A stretch of DNA of 64,000 nucleotides. Source: Kushneria phyllosphaerae. GTDB lineage: Bacteria; Pseudomonadota; Gammaproteobacteria; Pseudomonadales; Halomonadaceae. The translations under genes and the position numbers were made by a program. The stretch's first letter is position 1. Each line of letters opens with the position of its first letter. Where the stretch lies: positions 496,001 to 560,000 of the forward strand of contig NZ_ONZI01000002.1 of the NCBI RefSeq assembly GCF_900312995.1, in the 5' to 3' direction. The notes under the pieces are model-generated. The model was given only the letters and a program-made list of their open reading frames with translations. It searched no databases and was not told the DNA's origin. Of the stretch, positions 1 to 8,704 are shown piece after piece.

Positions 1-304
1 CACTGTCATTGCCGATAAAGGACTGGCCGATGAGAAATGCCTGCGCCAGCCCGTCAGGGCTGGGCTGCGCGGCGTATTCGATCGATATCCCGAAGCGCCC
101 GCCATCCCCGAGAAGGCGCTTGAACAGGGGCTGCTCGACAGGCGTGGTAATGATCAGTACTTCCCGGATACCGGCCAGCATCAGTATCGACAGCGGATAG
201 TAGATCATCGGCTTGTCATGGATGGGCAGCAGCTGCTTCGACACGCCCAGCGTGAGCGGATACAGCCGTGTACCGCTGCCGCCGGCTAAAATGATGCCTT
301 TCAT
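1..304 (-). CDS. rfbA: glucose-1-phosphate thymidylyltransferase RfbA/RmlA (N-terminal part, cut by window edge)
   Basis: The reading frame opens at an ATG whose bases overlap the stop of rfbB (ATGA), so the two are translationally coupled. The visible 101 residues begin [16 protein letters not shown], the nucleotide-binding loop of bacterial glucose-1-phosphate thymidylyltransferases, followed by the SKQLLPI sugar-phosphate site and the DKPMIYYPL segment. The enzyme makes dTDP-glucose from dTTP and glucose-1-phosphate, the first step to dTDP-rhamnose and related sugars for surface polysaccharide. The catalytic C-terminal two thirds lies outside the window, so intactness cannot be judged. Confidence 0.95.
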   Translation of the reverse strand, partial: MKGIILAGGSGTRLYPLTLGVSKQLLPIHDKPMIYYPLSILMLAGIREVLIITTPVEQPLFKRLLGDGGRFGISIEYAAQPSPDGLAQAFLIGQSFIGNDS

Positions 305-1371
305 GCTGTCACCCTCAGGCCCTGACGCTCGCGGGTCTGTTCGACCTCGACGCCATGGCACCAGTCACCGTGCGCCAGAAACCACTGCACGGTCTTTTCG
401 ATGCCGCTTTCGAAGCTCTCCTGTGGACGCCAGCCCAGCTCACGCTCAATGTGCGAGGCATCGATGGCGTAGCGCCGATCGTGCCCCGGGCGGTCGGTCA
501 CATGAGTAATGAGGTCATGAAAGCGGCTAACACCGGCAGGATGGGGGACATCAAGGCGCTCGAGCACATCACAGATCGTGGTCACCACGTCGATATTGCG
601 ACGCTCTTCATGACCACCGATGTTGTAGTTGGTGCCGATTTTTCCCTGCGTCATGACCAGGTGAAGCGCCCGGGCGTGATCCTCGACGTACAACCAGTCA
701 CGGATCTGGTGGCCTTCCCCATACACCGGGATGTCGCGCCCCTGCAGGGCGTTGAGAATGACCAGCGGAATCAGCTTCTCCGGGAAGTGCCAAGGCCCAT
801 AGTTGTTCGAGCAGTTCGTGATCAGGGTGGGCAGGTCGTAAGTGCGCTGCCATGCGCGCACGAGATGGTCGGCGCTGGCCTTGCTGGCGGCGTAGGGGGA
901 ACTGGGCGCATAGGGTGACGTTTCGCTAAAGGGCGCGGCATCAAGGGCGAGATCCCCAAAGACCTCATCCGTTGAGACATGGTGAAAGCGAAAGCGCTCG
1001 CGCGCCTCACCTTCGAGCCCTTCATACCAGCTGCGGGCGGCTTCCAGCAGGTTAAAGACGCCAACAATGTTGGTGTCGATAAAGACAGCAGGGCCATCGA
1101 TGGAGCGGTCAACATGAGACTCGGCAGCCAGATGCACCACCACATCCGGTTGATGGGTCGAAAACAGCCGATCCAGCGCCGAGCGATCACGAATGTCTAC
1201 CTGTTCCAGGCAGTAGCGTGGGTCCTGGTCGATATCTTTCAGCGTGGCGGTATGTCCGGCATAGGTCAGACAGTCAACGTTTACGATACGGCAGGTATCG
1301 TGCGCGATAAGGTGGCGTATCAATGCCGAGCCGATAAACCCCGCACCTCCGGTAACGATGACAGTCTGCAT
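301..1371 (-). CDS. rfbB: dTDP-glucose 4,6-dehydratase RfbB/RmlB
   Basis: 356 residues, the normal length of the family. Extended short-chain dehydrogenase fold: the NAD-binding glycine motif TGGAGFIG is at residues 7-14, the catalytic TDE triplet at 134-136 and the YxxxK pair at Tyr160/Lys164. It converts dTDP-glucose to dTDP-4-keto-6-deoxyglucose, using the product of the next gene, rfbA, which it overlaps by 4 nt. AGGGG lies about 11 nt before the ATG. First gene visible in a cytoplasmic nucleotide-sugar operon reading leftward; the AT-rich stretch to its right is the likely promoter region. RfbG-type CDP-glucose enzymes are related but the rfbA partner favours this call. Confidence 0.96.
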   Translation of the reverse strand: MQTVIVTGGAGFIGSALIRHLIAHDTCRIVNVDCLTYAGHTATLKDIDQDPRYCLEQVDIRDRSALDRLFSTHQPDVVVHLAAESHVDRSIDGPAVFIDTNIVGVFNLLEAARSWYEGLEGEARERFRFHHVSTDEVFGDLALDAAPFSETSPYAPSSPYAASKASADHLVRAWQRTYDLPTLITNCSNNYGPWHFPEKLIPLVILNALQGRDIPVYGEGHQIRDWLYVEDHARALHLVMTQGKIGTNYNIGGHEERRNIDVVTTICDVLERLDVPHPAGVSRFHDLITHVTDRPGHDRRYAIDASHIERELGWRPQESFESGIEKTVQWFLAHGDWCHGVEVEQTRERQGLRVTA

Positions 1372-1826
1372 GATGTGCTATCCCCTGATCTCATGTGCCG
1401 GCCCGACTTTTGTCTATAAGGATAATCGACACAAGAGAGTATTTTTCGTTGGCCACCAGCCTGACAGCAGTATTTGTTAATATAAAAATAATATTAATAA
1501 CAATGAATATTGGCTGGCATTGATAACGTAATAGTTACAGAGGATAGACAAACAAAATGCTCATATGTTGTGCCGAAACCGCCATGAATTATGGTTGCTC
1601 AGCACTTCCAGGAAAGACTGTCATTGACTATAAATAAAAGAATGGGATGTTGTAGGAAGTGCCATACAAAAAAACGCCGCTCGTTATTAAACGAGGGCGT
1701 TTTCATGAATATGATGACTTTAAATATTGCTCGACAATTAAGTCTGCCAAAAAAATTTCAGTAAAAGTTAAGTTTTAATAGGCCCATCGTCATGGCGACC
1801 GGAGCGCTGATGCTGATATTGAATGC
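1372..1826. other. AT-rich gene-free stretch upstream of the rfb operon
   Basis: No credible gene. The left two thirds is far richer in A+T than the flanking coding DNA, with runs such as TTAATATAAAAATAATATTAA (1477-1497) that form a 7+7 inverted repeat. This stretch should hold the rfb promoter(s). The right end contains a strong bidirectional terminator (1671-1703). The composition shift is of the type often seen near surface-polysaccharide loci and H-NS-like silenced DNA, which is inference only. Confidence 0.6.
1671..1703. terminator. bidirectional rho-independent terminator
   Basis: AAAACGCC-G-CTCGTT, loop ATTA, AACGAG-GGCGTTTT: a 6+8 bp stem with one bulged G, A tract on one side and T tract on the other. 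It can end transcripts leaving the DUF3429/mrp operon leftward and protects the rfb promoter region from read-through. Confidence 0.85.
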
Positions 1827-2285
1827 CTACGTCAGCGTCAATAACGCCAGAATGGACAGATGGGAGATCACCACCACGACCGTCAGCAGGGTACGCAGTG
1901 AGGTATACCAAGGCGGCAGGCGCTCAACGCTATCACTCTGGGCCTCATACAGACGAATCAATAAAAATCCCGTCATCAGTGCCAACAGCGCAAAGCGGGG
2001 GCTGAGCATCAGTGCCGGCCATGCCAGCAGTGAGGGCGCCATGGCCACGACCATGCGAGAAGTGAAGTGATGGCTGCCCTCATGATCAATGCTCATCGCC
2101 ACCCCCCAGTGCACGCCCCCCAGAAACGAGAGGATAACGGCGCTGTAATAGAGAAAGGCCTGAAATGCGACAGCCTGCCACCCCGGCACCGAGAGCAGAA
2201 TAACGGTGGCAAGCCCCACAAAGGGGATCAGTCCGGCGATACCCAGAAGCCAGGGCAATGTCGCAAATTTTTTTCCAGACAGCAT
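1827..2285 (-). CDS. DUF3429 family inner-membrane protein
   Basis: 152 residues with four or five predicted membrane segments (roughly residues 10-32, 42-62, 75-90, 96-112, 128-150) and the FLGGVHWG segment near residue 55, typical of the DUF3429 family of small proteobacterial and mitochondrial-lineage membrane proteins. No enzymatic residues can be named. It follows mrpG on the same strand after about 78 nt, with no obvious terminator between them, so it may ride on the mrp transcript; the terminator at 1671-1703 lies beyond it. Function unknown. Family call is from recognition of the sequence pattern. Confidence 0.75.
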   Translation of the reverse strand: MLSGKKFATLPWLLGIAGLIPFVGLATVILLSVPGWQAVAFQAFLYYSAVILSFLGGVHWGVAMSIDHEGSHHFTSRMVVAMAPSLLAWPALMLSPRFALLALMTGFLLIRLYEAQSDSVERLPPWYTSLRTLLTVVVVISHLSILALLTLT

Positions 2286-2363
2286 GGCAGGATCAGTATT
2301 CAGAAAGTGGTGATAACAAGCATAGCAACGCCCGGTGGCTGACGATACATGCAGCGTCTGACG

Positions 2364-2786
2364 TCAGTCCTCGCCCTTGTGACTGTCATGGGCATGAGAT
2401 TTTCCTGCCTCCTGCCCTCTTGCCGTCTTTTTCAGACCGCTGTGCAGGCGATGGCTCAACGGATTGTAATTGGGCCGCAGCTCATCCTTTACCGTCCCCT
2501 TCCACAGCTCGATCCCGACGAAATAGCCGGCACGACCAATGGCATGCGCCGCTACCGGCGCGGTCATCAATACAAAAAAGGTGATGGCGATCGTCCGGGC
2601 AAACACGACCTCTTCCAGAAAATGCAGTGCCACGCCTGCCATCAACAGCATGACCCCCAGCGAGGCTCCCTTGGTAGAGGCATGCATGCGGGTCAAAAGA
2701 TCCGGTAGCCGTACAATACCGAGCGCTGCAATCAGCATGAAAAAAGAGCCTGCCAGCAACAAAAATCCCTGAAGCAGTTCAATCAT
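2364..2786 (-). CDS. mrpG: Mrp cation/proton antiporter subunit G (operon 1)
   Basis: 140 residues from the preferred ATG (MIELLQGF), which has GAGGAGG about 9 nt upstream; a longer frame to 2819 lacks such a site. The segment GIVRLPDLLTRMHASTKGASLG is the conserved MrpG/PhaG/MnhG signature, with membrane segments around residues 8-28, 40-62 and 68-90. MrpG is a small integral subunit of the hetero-oligomeric Na+(K+)/H+ antiporter, needed for assembly. Its start overlaps the mrpF stop by 8 nt. The C-terminal tail is charged and His-rich, longer than in many homologues. Last gene of the seven-gene operon. Confidence 0.93.
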   Translation of the reverse strand: MIELLQGFLLLAGSFFMLIAALGIVRLPDLLTRMHASTKGASLGVMLLMAGVALHFLEEVVFARTIAITFFVLMTAPVAAHAIGRAGYFVGIELWKGTVKDELRPNYNPLSHRLHSGLKKTARGQEAGKSHAHDSHKGED

Positions 2787-3048
2787 CCCGACGCCCTCCT
2801 CGCTCCAGAAAACGTGCAAATCCGACAGTGGCCAGAAACGACATCAAGGCCACGACAATGGCAACATCCAGAAAGCTGGTCTCATCGCTTTGGAGTGTGT
2901 GAACCCCGATGATGCCGACAATGATCATCGACAAAAGCTCAAGCGCCACCACCCGGTCCGGCAGGCTGGGGCCCATCACCAGGCGCGCAAGGCAGAGGAC
3001 CATGGAGAGGGCCAGAATGGCAAAACTCAGATGGATCAGTATCTGCAT
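2779..3048 (-). CDS. mrpF: Mrp cation/proton antiporter subunit F (operon 1)
   Basis: 89 residues, usual MrpF length, with three membrane helices and the family segment GPSLPDRVVALELL at about residues 27-40, in which the Asp is conserved. It is an inner-membrane subunit of the Mrp complex. GGGGG precedes the ATG. It lies 31 nt after mrpE and overlaps mrpG. Confidence 0.93.
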   Translation of the reverse strand: MQILIHLSFAILALSMVLCLARLVMGPSLPDRVVALELLSMIIVGIIGVHTLQSDETSFLDVAIVVALMSFLATVGFARFLERGGRRDD

Positions 3049-3079
3049 GTGGCCCCCGTCATGTTCACGATGGTCGTGG

Positions 3080-3553
3080 TCATCTCAGCACCGCCAGAGC
3101 CCGCCGCTCCATCTCCCGAAGATCTCCTCTCAGGGTCTGCTCGTCGTCCAGGAACATGGCATGAATGAACAGCACCTGCCGATCGTCGGAAATATCCAGA
3201 CTCAGCGTGCCCGGTGTCAGTGAAATCAGATTGGCCACAAACGCAATTTCAAAATCGGTCTTCGCTTCCAGCTCGAATGCAATCACGCCCGGCGTCATGT
3301 GCCAGGGCGGGGTCAGGACATCAAAGGCGACCTTGAAATTGGCCATGAAAAGCTCGCGCAGAAAATAGAAAACAAAAGAAATCATTTTCGGCAGGCGCGT
3401 GCCGTAGCCCTGAAGGCCGGGCAGCTGGTTTTGCAGCAACAAAATGACCAGATAGCCGAAGGCCAGACCGGCCAGCATGCCGCCCATGCTGAAATCGCCA
3501 CTCAGCGCAATCCAGGCCACCGCCAGCAGCAGATTGGATAAAAGCCCGGTCAT
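3080..3553 (-). CDS. mrpE: Mrp cation/proton antiporter subunit E (operon 1)
   Basis: 157 residues, normal for MrpE. Two or three N-terminal membrane segments are followed by a cytoplasmic domain with the family motif [12 protein letters not shown] and HAMFLDDEQ. MrpE assists assembly and activity of the antiporter. The ATG overlaps the mrpD stop (ATGA), showing translational coupling. Confidence 0.93.
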   Translation of the reverse strand: MTGLLSNLLLAVAWIALSGDFSMGGMLAGLAFGYLVILLLQNQLPGLQGYGTRLPKMISFVFYFLRELFMANFKVAFDVLTPPWHMTPGVIAFELEAKTDFEIAFVANLISLTPGTLSLDISDDRQVLFIHAMFLDDEQTLRGDLREMERRALAVLR

Positions 3554-5058
3554 GGCTGCTCTCCCAATACGGCATCGATGTAGCCCTGTGGATCAAGAAG
3601 CTGCGCAGCCGATGCTTCTGCCACGTCATAAAGCAGCTGACCGTTGAGACCGATGAACACCGTACAGCCCGCCAGTCCCACGATGGGCAACAGCATCAGC
3701 CAGAGATGACGCTGGGACAGCGGCGTGCCCCGAAGAGCGGCCCCCTTATTCTCAGGAGATGCTTTCCAGAACACCTCGGCCCAGATCTTGGTCATCGAAT
3801 AGAGCGTCAAAAGCCCCACCAGCAGCGCCACCACCGTAATGGTGATATGGCCGGCCTCGATACTGGCACGAATCAGGACAAACTTGGCAAAAAATCCGGA
3901 CAGTGGCGGCACCCCGGCCAGCGACAGCGCCGGAATCAGAAAGAGCACGCCCAACAGCGGCCAGGCCTTGTAGACACCGCCCAGTCGCTTGAGGTCATGG
4001 GTGCCCTTCAAGCGATATACGACACCACTGATCAGGAACAGATTGGTCTTCACGATGATGTGATGAAGGATATAAAACACCCCGCCAACCAGCGCCAGCG
4101 GCGTAAAAAGCGCCAGCCCCATCAGCATGTAGCCGATCTGGCTGACGATATGAAAGGAGAGGATGCGACGAAACTCGAACTGGGCTGCCGCCCCCAGAAC
4201 ACCGGTCAGCATGGTCAGCCCTGCCACCCACAATAGAATGTCGTGGGTGTAATCCACGGACTGATTGAAGATCAGCGTGAAGACGCGAAACAGGGCGTAG
4301 ACGCCGACCTTGGTCAAAAGCCCTGCAAACAGGGCCGATACCGCCACCGGTGGCGTGTGGTAAGCCGCTGGCAGCCAGAAAAACAGGGGAAAGGCCGCCG
4401 CCTTGATGCCAAATGAAATCATGAACATCACCGCCAGCACATCAATGAGCGTCTTGTCCTCCACCAGCGCGACGCGACGGGCGATATCCGCCATATTGAG
4501 CGTACCGAGCGTGCCGTATAACAGGCCAACAGCGCTCAGGAAAATGACCGATGAGAGCAGGTTGAGCGTCACATACTTGATGGCCCCTTCCATCTGAGCC
4601 CGCTCGCCGCCCAGAATCAACAGCGCGAAGGACGCCAGCAGCATCACTTCAAACCAGACATACAGATTAAAGATGTCGCCGGTCAAAAAGGCCCCCGCCA
4701 CTCCGGCCAGCAGCAGATGCATGAGCGGATAATAGCCAAAGGTTTCATGCCCCCGCCCGATGGTCGGCAGTGAATACACCGCCACGGCAAACCCGATAAT
4801 GCCGGTCAACACCACCATGATGGCGCTTAAAAGATCTGCCACCAGCGTAATGCCAAAGGGCGCGGCCCAGCCGCCGGCATTCATGATCACGTACCCTTGC
4901 GCCTGCACGCTGACAAAAAGCCAGATGCTGGTGCCCAGCAGTGCCGCCGTCCCGGCAACACCAATCAATCGCTGCATCAGACGCGAGCGCCAGAACGCCA
5001 TCGACAGGGCGCCCGCCATGAGCGGAATCAGGATGGGAAGAGCGACTTCCGGGCTCAC
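3550..5058 (-). CDS. mrpD: Mrp cation/proton antiporter subunit D (operon 1)
   Basis: 502 residues, polytopic, homologous to the NuoM/NuoN antiporter-like subunits of complex I. The proton-channel core carries [20 protein letters not shown] and KVGVYALFR, with conserved lysines in membrane helices, and [14 protein letters not shown] around residue 135. MrpD and MrpA are the ion-translocating subunits. The start is GTG, with its last two bases and the following A being the mrpC stop (GTGA overlap); the mate gene in operon 2 uses ATG. Same-strand coupling on both sides. Confidence 0.95.
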   Translation of the reverse strand: MSPEVALPILIPLMAGALSMAFWRSRLMQRLIGVAGTAALLGTSIWLFVSVQAQGYVIMNAGGWAAPFGITLVADLLSAIMVVLTGIIGFAVAVYSLPTIGRGHETFGYYPLMHLLLAGVAGAFLTGDIFNLYVWFEVMLLASFALLILGGERAQMEGAIKYVTLNLLSSVIFLSAVGLLYGTLGTLNMADIARRVALVEDKTLIDVLAVMFMISFGIKAAAFPLFFWLPAAYHTPPVAVSALFAGLLTKVGVYALFRVFTLIFNQSVDYTHDILLWVAGLTMLTGVLGAAAQFEFRRILSFHIVSQIGYMLMGLALFTPLALVGGVFYILHHIIVKTNLFLISGVVYRLKGTHDLKRLGGVYKAWPLLGVLFLIPALSLAGVPPLSGFFAKFVLIRASIEAGHITITVVALLVGLLTLYSMTKIWAEVFWKASPENKGAALRGTPLSQRHLWLMLLPIVGLAGCTVFIGLNGQLLYDVAEASAAQLLDPQGYIDAVLGEQP

Positions 5059-5402
5059 GTGTCGTTCTCCTTCATCTGATCCAGATCGTCGACCCCGACA
5101 ATCTGGCAGGCGCGGCGAATCAGCACCACGGCAAACGACAGAACCCCAAAGGCGATCACGATCGCCGTCAGTACCAACGCCTGCGGCAACGGGTCGGCAA
5201 TGACATCCCCCAGCGGATCACCGTTCATGGGGATCAGCGGGGGCGCATCCCGCGTCATGCCCGCGGTTGCAAAGATCAGCAGGTTGGCCGCGTTTGAAAT
5301 CAGGATCAGCCCGATCACCAGTTTGACGATCGACCGTCGCAGCATCATGTAAATGGCCGCTGCGTAAATCACGCCGATGACCACTGCCATTATCGGTTCC
5401 AT
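5055..5402 (-). CDS. mrpC: Mrp cation/proton antiporter subunit C (operon 1)
   Basis: 115 residues, three membrane helices, homologous to NuoK. The segment [17 protein letters not shown] at about residues 69-85 is the hallmark of MrpC and also occurs in the operon 2 copy. It overlaps mrpD by 4 nt (GTGA) and starts 30 nt after mrpB. Confidence 0.95.
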   Translation of the reverse strand: MEPIMAVVIGVIYAAAIYMMLRRSIVKLVIGLILISNAANLLIFATAGMTRDAPPLIPMNGDPLGDVIADPLPQALVLTAIVIAFGVLSFAVVLIRRACQIVGVDDLDQMKENDT

Positions 5403-5432
5403 GTGATGCCCTCCCCGGATGGTACGCGCGCG

Positions 5433-5858
5433 TCATGCTTCATCCTTGTCGACCTCCGACAGCGTGATCACGGCCGTCAGCACTGCCCCCAGCACCACCA
5501 GGTACACACCGATATCAAAGATCAGCGGCGTGGACAGCTTGAGCCCCAGACCCGGCACTTCCCACCATTGAGCGGTCAAAAACGCCTCTCCCTGCCACCA
5601 GGCAGGCAGGGCCGAGCCCACCCCCAGCAAAAGACCAAAACCGACGCAGTCACGCGGGTCGACACGCAGTAGCCGTCGGGTAGCGGCCGGGCCGTTAACG
5701 AACTGATGCAGCGCAAAGGCGCCGGCGACCACAAGCCCCGCAATAAAGCCACCACCCGGCTCATCGTGGCCCCGCAGCAATAAAAAAAGAGAAAACAGAA
5801 TTTGTAGCGGCACCAGCGTCCGGGCGGCGACCGAGAGGATCAGGGTGCCTGTTTTCAT
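5433..5858 (-). CDS. mrpB: Mrp cation/proton antiporter subunit B, free-standing (operon 1)
   Basis: 141 residues, four membrane helices, with the MrpB signature [14 protein letters not shown] at about residues 28-41 and [13 protein letters not shown] near residue 115. The start overlaps the mrpA stop (ATGA). The presence of this separate gene makes operon 1 the seven-gene (group 1) Mrp type. In operon 2 the same domain is fused to MrpA. Confidence 0.95.
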   Translation of the reverse strand: MKTGTLILSVAARTLVPLQILFSLFLLLRGHDEPGGGFIAGLVVAGAFALHQFVNGPAATRRLLRVDPRDCVGFGLLLGVGSALPAWWQGEAFLTAQWWEVPGLGLKLSTPLIFDIGVYLVVLGAVLTAVITLSEVDKDEA

Positions 5859-8155
5859 GGCATCTTCCTCTCTTTGGCCTGCAGTCTGAGCATGGCCAGC
5901 ACACCGATGGCCGCCAGTGACAGCACAAAGATCTCACCGAGTGTATCGAGTGCGCGGAAATCGACCAGAATCACGTTGACGATGTTGTGGCCGTGCCCCA
6001 GCGGCACACTGTTGTCGATCATGTATTCAGAAATGGACGTAAAGAGATCCTGCCCAAGCACGGTCAGCATCAAAAGGGTCATGAGCCCGCCCGTCATGAC
6101 GGCCACGAACATGTCACGCACCCGCTCCATGGGCGTCGACAGGCTCGCAAACTGCGGCATTCGAAAGAGCACCAGAATGAGCAAAATGACCGTCAGGGTC
6201 TCGATCAGAAGCTGCGTGATGGCAAGGTCCGGCGCACTGAACAGTAAAAAGATCAGCGCGATTCCAAAACCCATCACCCCCGCGGCTGCCACGGCGGCCA
6301 GGCGCGAGCGCATCATGCAGGCAACGATGGCACTGGCGGCGATGACAAGCGCCACAACCACCTCCTGCAGGCGCACATCAAGCGCCAGGTCAAATACCGG
6401 GCCATGACGCACCAGCAGTGTATAGCCGGTCAGCCCCGTAAAGCTGAGCAGGGTCAGAATCAGGTAATTGCGCATGTAGCCGCTTTGCAAAAGACGTGTC
6501 TGCCACCCGGCCACGCGGACCAGCAGATCCATCAGCTTCCAGTACCCGGCTTCAGGGCCACGATCGAGCACCGGGCTGAAGCGATGAATTACGCCTCGCA
6601 CGCCCGGCCAACGCCAGCACACCAGAAGCCCCACGCCCAGACTGATCATCGACATCATCAAAGCCGTATTGAGGCCGTGCCAGAGATACAGGTCTGTCAC
6701 CACCTCGGCGCCCATGACCGCACCCGCCGCCGCGTTCAAAAGACCATCGCCGGCCAGCCACGGCATAAAGCCCAGCACCAGTGACAGGCCCGCCAGCACA
6801 CAGGGCCCGGCCAGCATGGACAGGGGCGCCTCATGGGGCGTTTTCGGGGTTGCCTTGAGCGCACCGAAAAAGGGTCGCAGGGCCACAATGCCGGCAGCGG
6901 CCACGACCAGTACAGAGGCCAGCAGACTCATGCCAATGAGAAAGCCGGTATAGCGCGGCGCCTCAAGCACGGCTTCAAACATCAGCTCCTTGGCCACAAA
7001 CCCAAAAAGCGGAATGACCCCGCCCAGCGACAGGGCCGCCACGAAGGCACAGGTTGCCGTGATCGGCATGAGCCGACGCAGGCCACCCATCTCATCGATA
7101 TCCTTGGTGCCCGTCTCATGATCAAGCGCCCCGGCCACCATGAACAGCGCGCCCTTGTAGAGCGAATGCGCGGTCAGAAAGGTGACAAAGGCGATCATGG
7201 CGGCCTCACCCCCGATGCCCAGCAGCATGGTCAGGGTGCCAAGTGCCATGACCGTGGAATAGGCCAGCACCTTCTTGATGCCCGTAAACCGAAGGGCCAG
7301 AAAGGCCCCGACCACCATGGTGATCGCGCCGATCACACACAGGATGGTCATCCAAGCCTCCGTGCCGCCCAGGCCCGGCTGCAGACGCGCCATGAGATAG
7401 ATACCGGCCTTGACCATGGTGGCCGAGTGCAGATAGGCCGAGACCGGGGTCGGGGCGGCCATGGCATTGGGCAGCCAGAAATGAAACGGGAACTGGGCCG
7501 ACTTGGTAAAGGCGCCACCCAGCAGGCACAGCAGCATCGGCAGATAAAGCGCGTGTTCGCGCAGCGATTCGCCATCACTGAGCAGTGTTTGAAGCGACCA
7601 GCTGCTGCCCGCCACGTTGAGCAGAATCAGACCGCTCATGAGCGCCAGCCCCCCGGTGAAGGTGACCAGTAACCCCTGCAGGGCCGATTTGCGCGCGGCC
7701 GCGTCCTCGTGATTGAAGCCGATCAGCAAATAGGAAGTGATACTGGTCAGTTCCCAGAACACGAAAAGCGTCATCAGCCCGTCCGCCATGACCACCCCGA
7801 GCATGGAAGACATGAACGACAGAATCAGGACATAAAACCGGGCAAGCTGAGGATGGTTGTAGAGATAGCCACTGGCGTAAAGGATGATCAGCGTGCCGAT
7901 GCCGCTGATCAAAAGACCGAACAGTAGCGATAGGCCATCCAGCCAGAAACTTAAGCTGAGCCCAAGGCTCGGAGCCCAGGCCTGCTCGAAATAAAGGCCG
8001 CCCGACTGCAGGACCTGAGGTGCCAGTGACACCAGCCAACAGGCAATGGCGGCAGGGTAAAGCGCAAGGACCAGTCCGGTACGGCTGCCGCACCAGCGAG
8101 ACAGAAAGGGAACAAGGATGGCCAGAGCAAATCCGGCCAGCACGGCAATCTGCAT
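5855..8155 (-). CDS. mrpA: Mrp cation/proton antiporter subunit A (operon 1)
   Basis: 766 residues from the ATG at 8155, chosen because AGGAGAG lies 9 nt upstream; the frame stays open to 8290 but the added residues are not membrane-like. NuoL-related polytopic subunit: [14 protein letters not shown] near residue 125, [22 protein letters not shown] near 220 with the conserved Lys, and [12 protein letters not shown]. The C-terminal part has the MrpA-specific [14 protein letters not shown] segment, and there is no MrpB domain after it. Ion-translocating subunit of the Na+(K+)/H+ antiporter in the inner membrane. First gene of the leftward operon. Confidence 0.95.
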   Translation of the reverse strand: MQIAVLAGFALAILVPFLSRWCGSRTGLVLALYPAAIACWLVSLAPQVLQSGGLYFEQAWAPSLGLSLSFWLDGLSLLFGLLISGIGTLIILYASGYLYNHPQLARFYVLILSFMSSMLGVVMADGLMTLFVFWELTSITSYLLIGFNHEDAAARKSALQGLLVTFTGGLALMSGLILLNVAGSSWSLQTLLSDGESLREHALYLPMLLCLLGGAFTKSAQFPFHFWLPNAMAAPTPVSAYLHSATMVKAGIYLMARLQPGLGGTEAWMTILCVIGAITMVVGAFLALRFTGIKKVLAYSTVMALGTLTMLLGIGGEAAMIAFVTFLTAHSLYKGALFMVAGALDHETGTKDIDEMGGLRRLMPITATCAFVAALSLGGVIPLFGFVAKELMFEAVLEAPRYTGFLIGMSLLASVLVVAAAGIVALRPFFGALKATPKTPHEAPLSMLAGPCVLAGLSLVLGFMPWLAGDGLLNAAAGAVMGAEVVTDLYLWHGLNTALMMSMISLGVGLLVCWRWPGVRGVIHRFSPVLDRGPEAGYWKLMDLLVRVAGWQTRLLQSGYMRNYLILTLLSFTGLTGYTLLVRHGPVFDLALDVRLQEVVVALVIAASAIVACMMRSRLAAVAAAGVMGFGIALIFLLFSAPDLAITQLLIETLTVILLILVLFRMPQFASLSTPMERVRDMFVAVMTGGLMTLLMLTVLGQDLFTSISEYMIDNSVPLGHGHNIVNVILVDFRALDTLGEIFVLSLAAIGVLAMLRLQAKERKMP

Positions 8156-8704
8156 GATGCGCTCTCTCCTTTTGCTGTCCTGGGTGATGAGATGACCGCG
8201 ACGCGTGGCATCAATTATGCCGCTTACATCCTTGCCTGTTTGTGGAAGAAGGCAGCAAATCGGGCTTGATATGCTATGGTAGATTCGCATTACAGCGGGA
8301 ATGGCGTGCCCTTTTCAATCATTTAACCTTAAGATTCGGGTTTGACGGCGAAAAGGGCGTCTGCGCATGACAAGGGGTATTGCCAGCACGTCATCTGCAA
8401 GGGAGAATCGCCTAACTGCTTGATGTCATTGCATAGCGCAACATTCTGCAAATGATTAACAACAAGGGCCGGCCCCTCAACGGGAGACGGCTTCCCGCTC
8501 ATGGCGGGTTTCTGTTCGAGACCTCTGACCGGCCCTGCAAGGAATCAACTGACGCATACTGCACTGCGGGATTTGCTCGCTGTGTCGTCTATTCATGATG
8601 CCCGTTATCCGGCTTGCTTCAGCACCTGTGCTGCGGGTCACCGGTCATCGTGGCATGTCGAATAGTCAGTACACTGGAAGCCATTCATCAGGAAACAAGC
8701 ATTC
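8156..8704. promoter_or_regulatory. divergent intergenic region between the two mrp operons
   Basis: 549 bp without a convincing gene, between two mrpA genes transcribed away from each other. It must contain both promoters. No unambiguous -35/-10 pair was picked. Inverted repeats are frequent: a 72 nt clover-like unit at 8465-8536 (separate entry) and CAGCA-CCTG-TGCTG near 8619-8632. The long leader of the plus-strand operon, compared with the SD-adjacent start of the minus-strand one, suggests post-initiation control of operon 2. Confidence 0.6.
8465..8536 (+). promoter_or_regulatory. candidate structured leader RNA with mutually exclusive hairpins, upstream of mrp operon 2
   Basis: The outer helix pairs AGGGCCGG (8465-8472) with CCGGCCCT (8529-8536), 8 bp without mismatch. 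Inside are two helices that cannot coexist: CGGGA (8481-8485) with TCCCG (8493-8497), and CCCGC (8494-8498) with GCGGG (8504-8508). The second is followed by TTTCT and resembles a weak terminator. Competing helices sharing a strand are the layout of attenuators and riboswitches. It lies about 170 nt before the mrpA start. No known riboswitch consensus was recognised. Confidence 0.4.

Noticed and set aside
8481..8497. Guanidine-II (mini-ykkC) riboswitch, because a loop contains ACGG
   Set aside because: Only one such loop is present; the class needs two hairpins with ACGR loops, and the downstream gene type does not fit.
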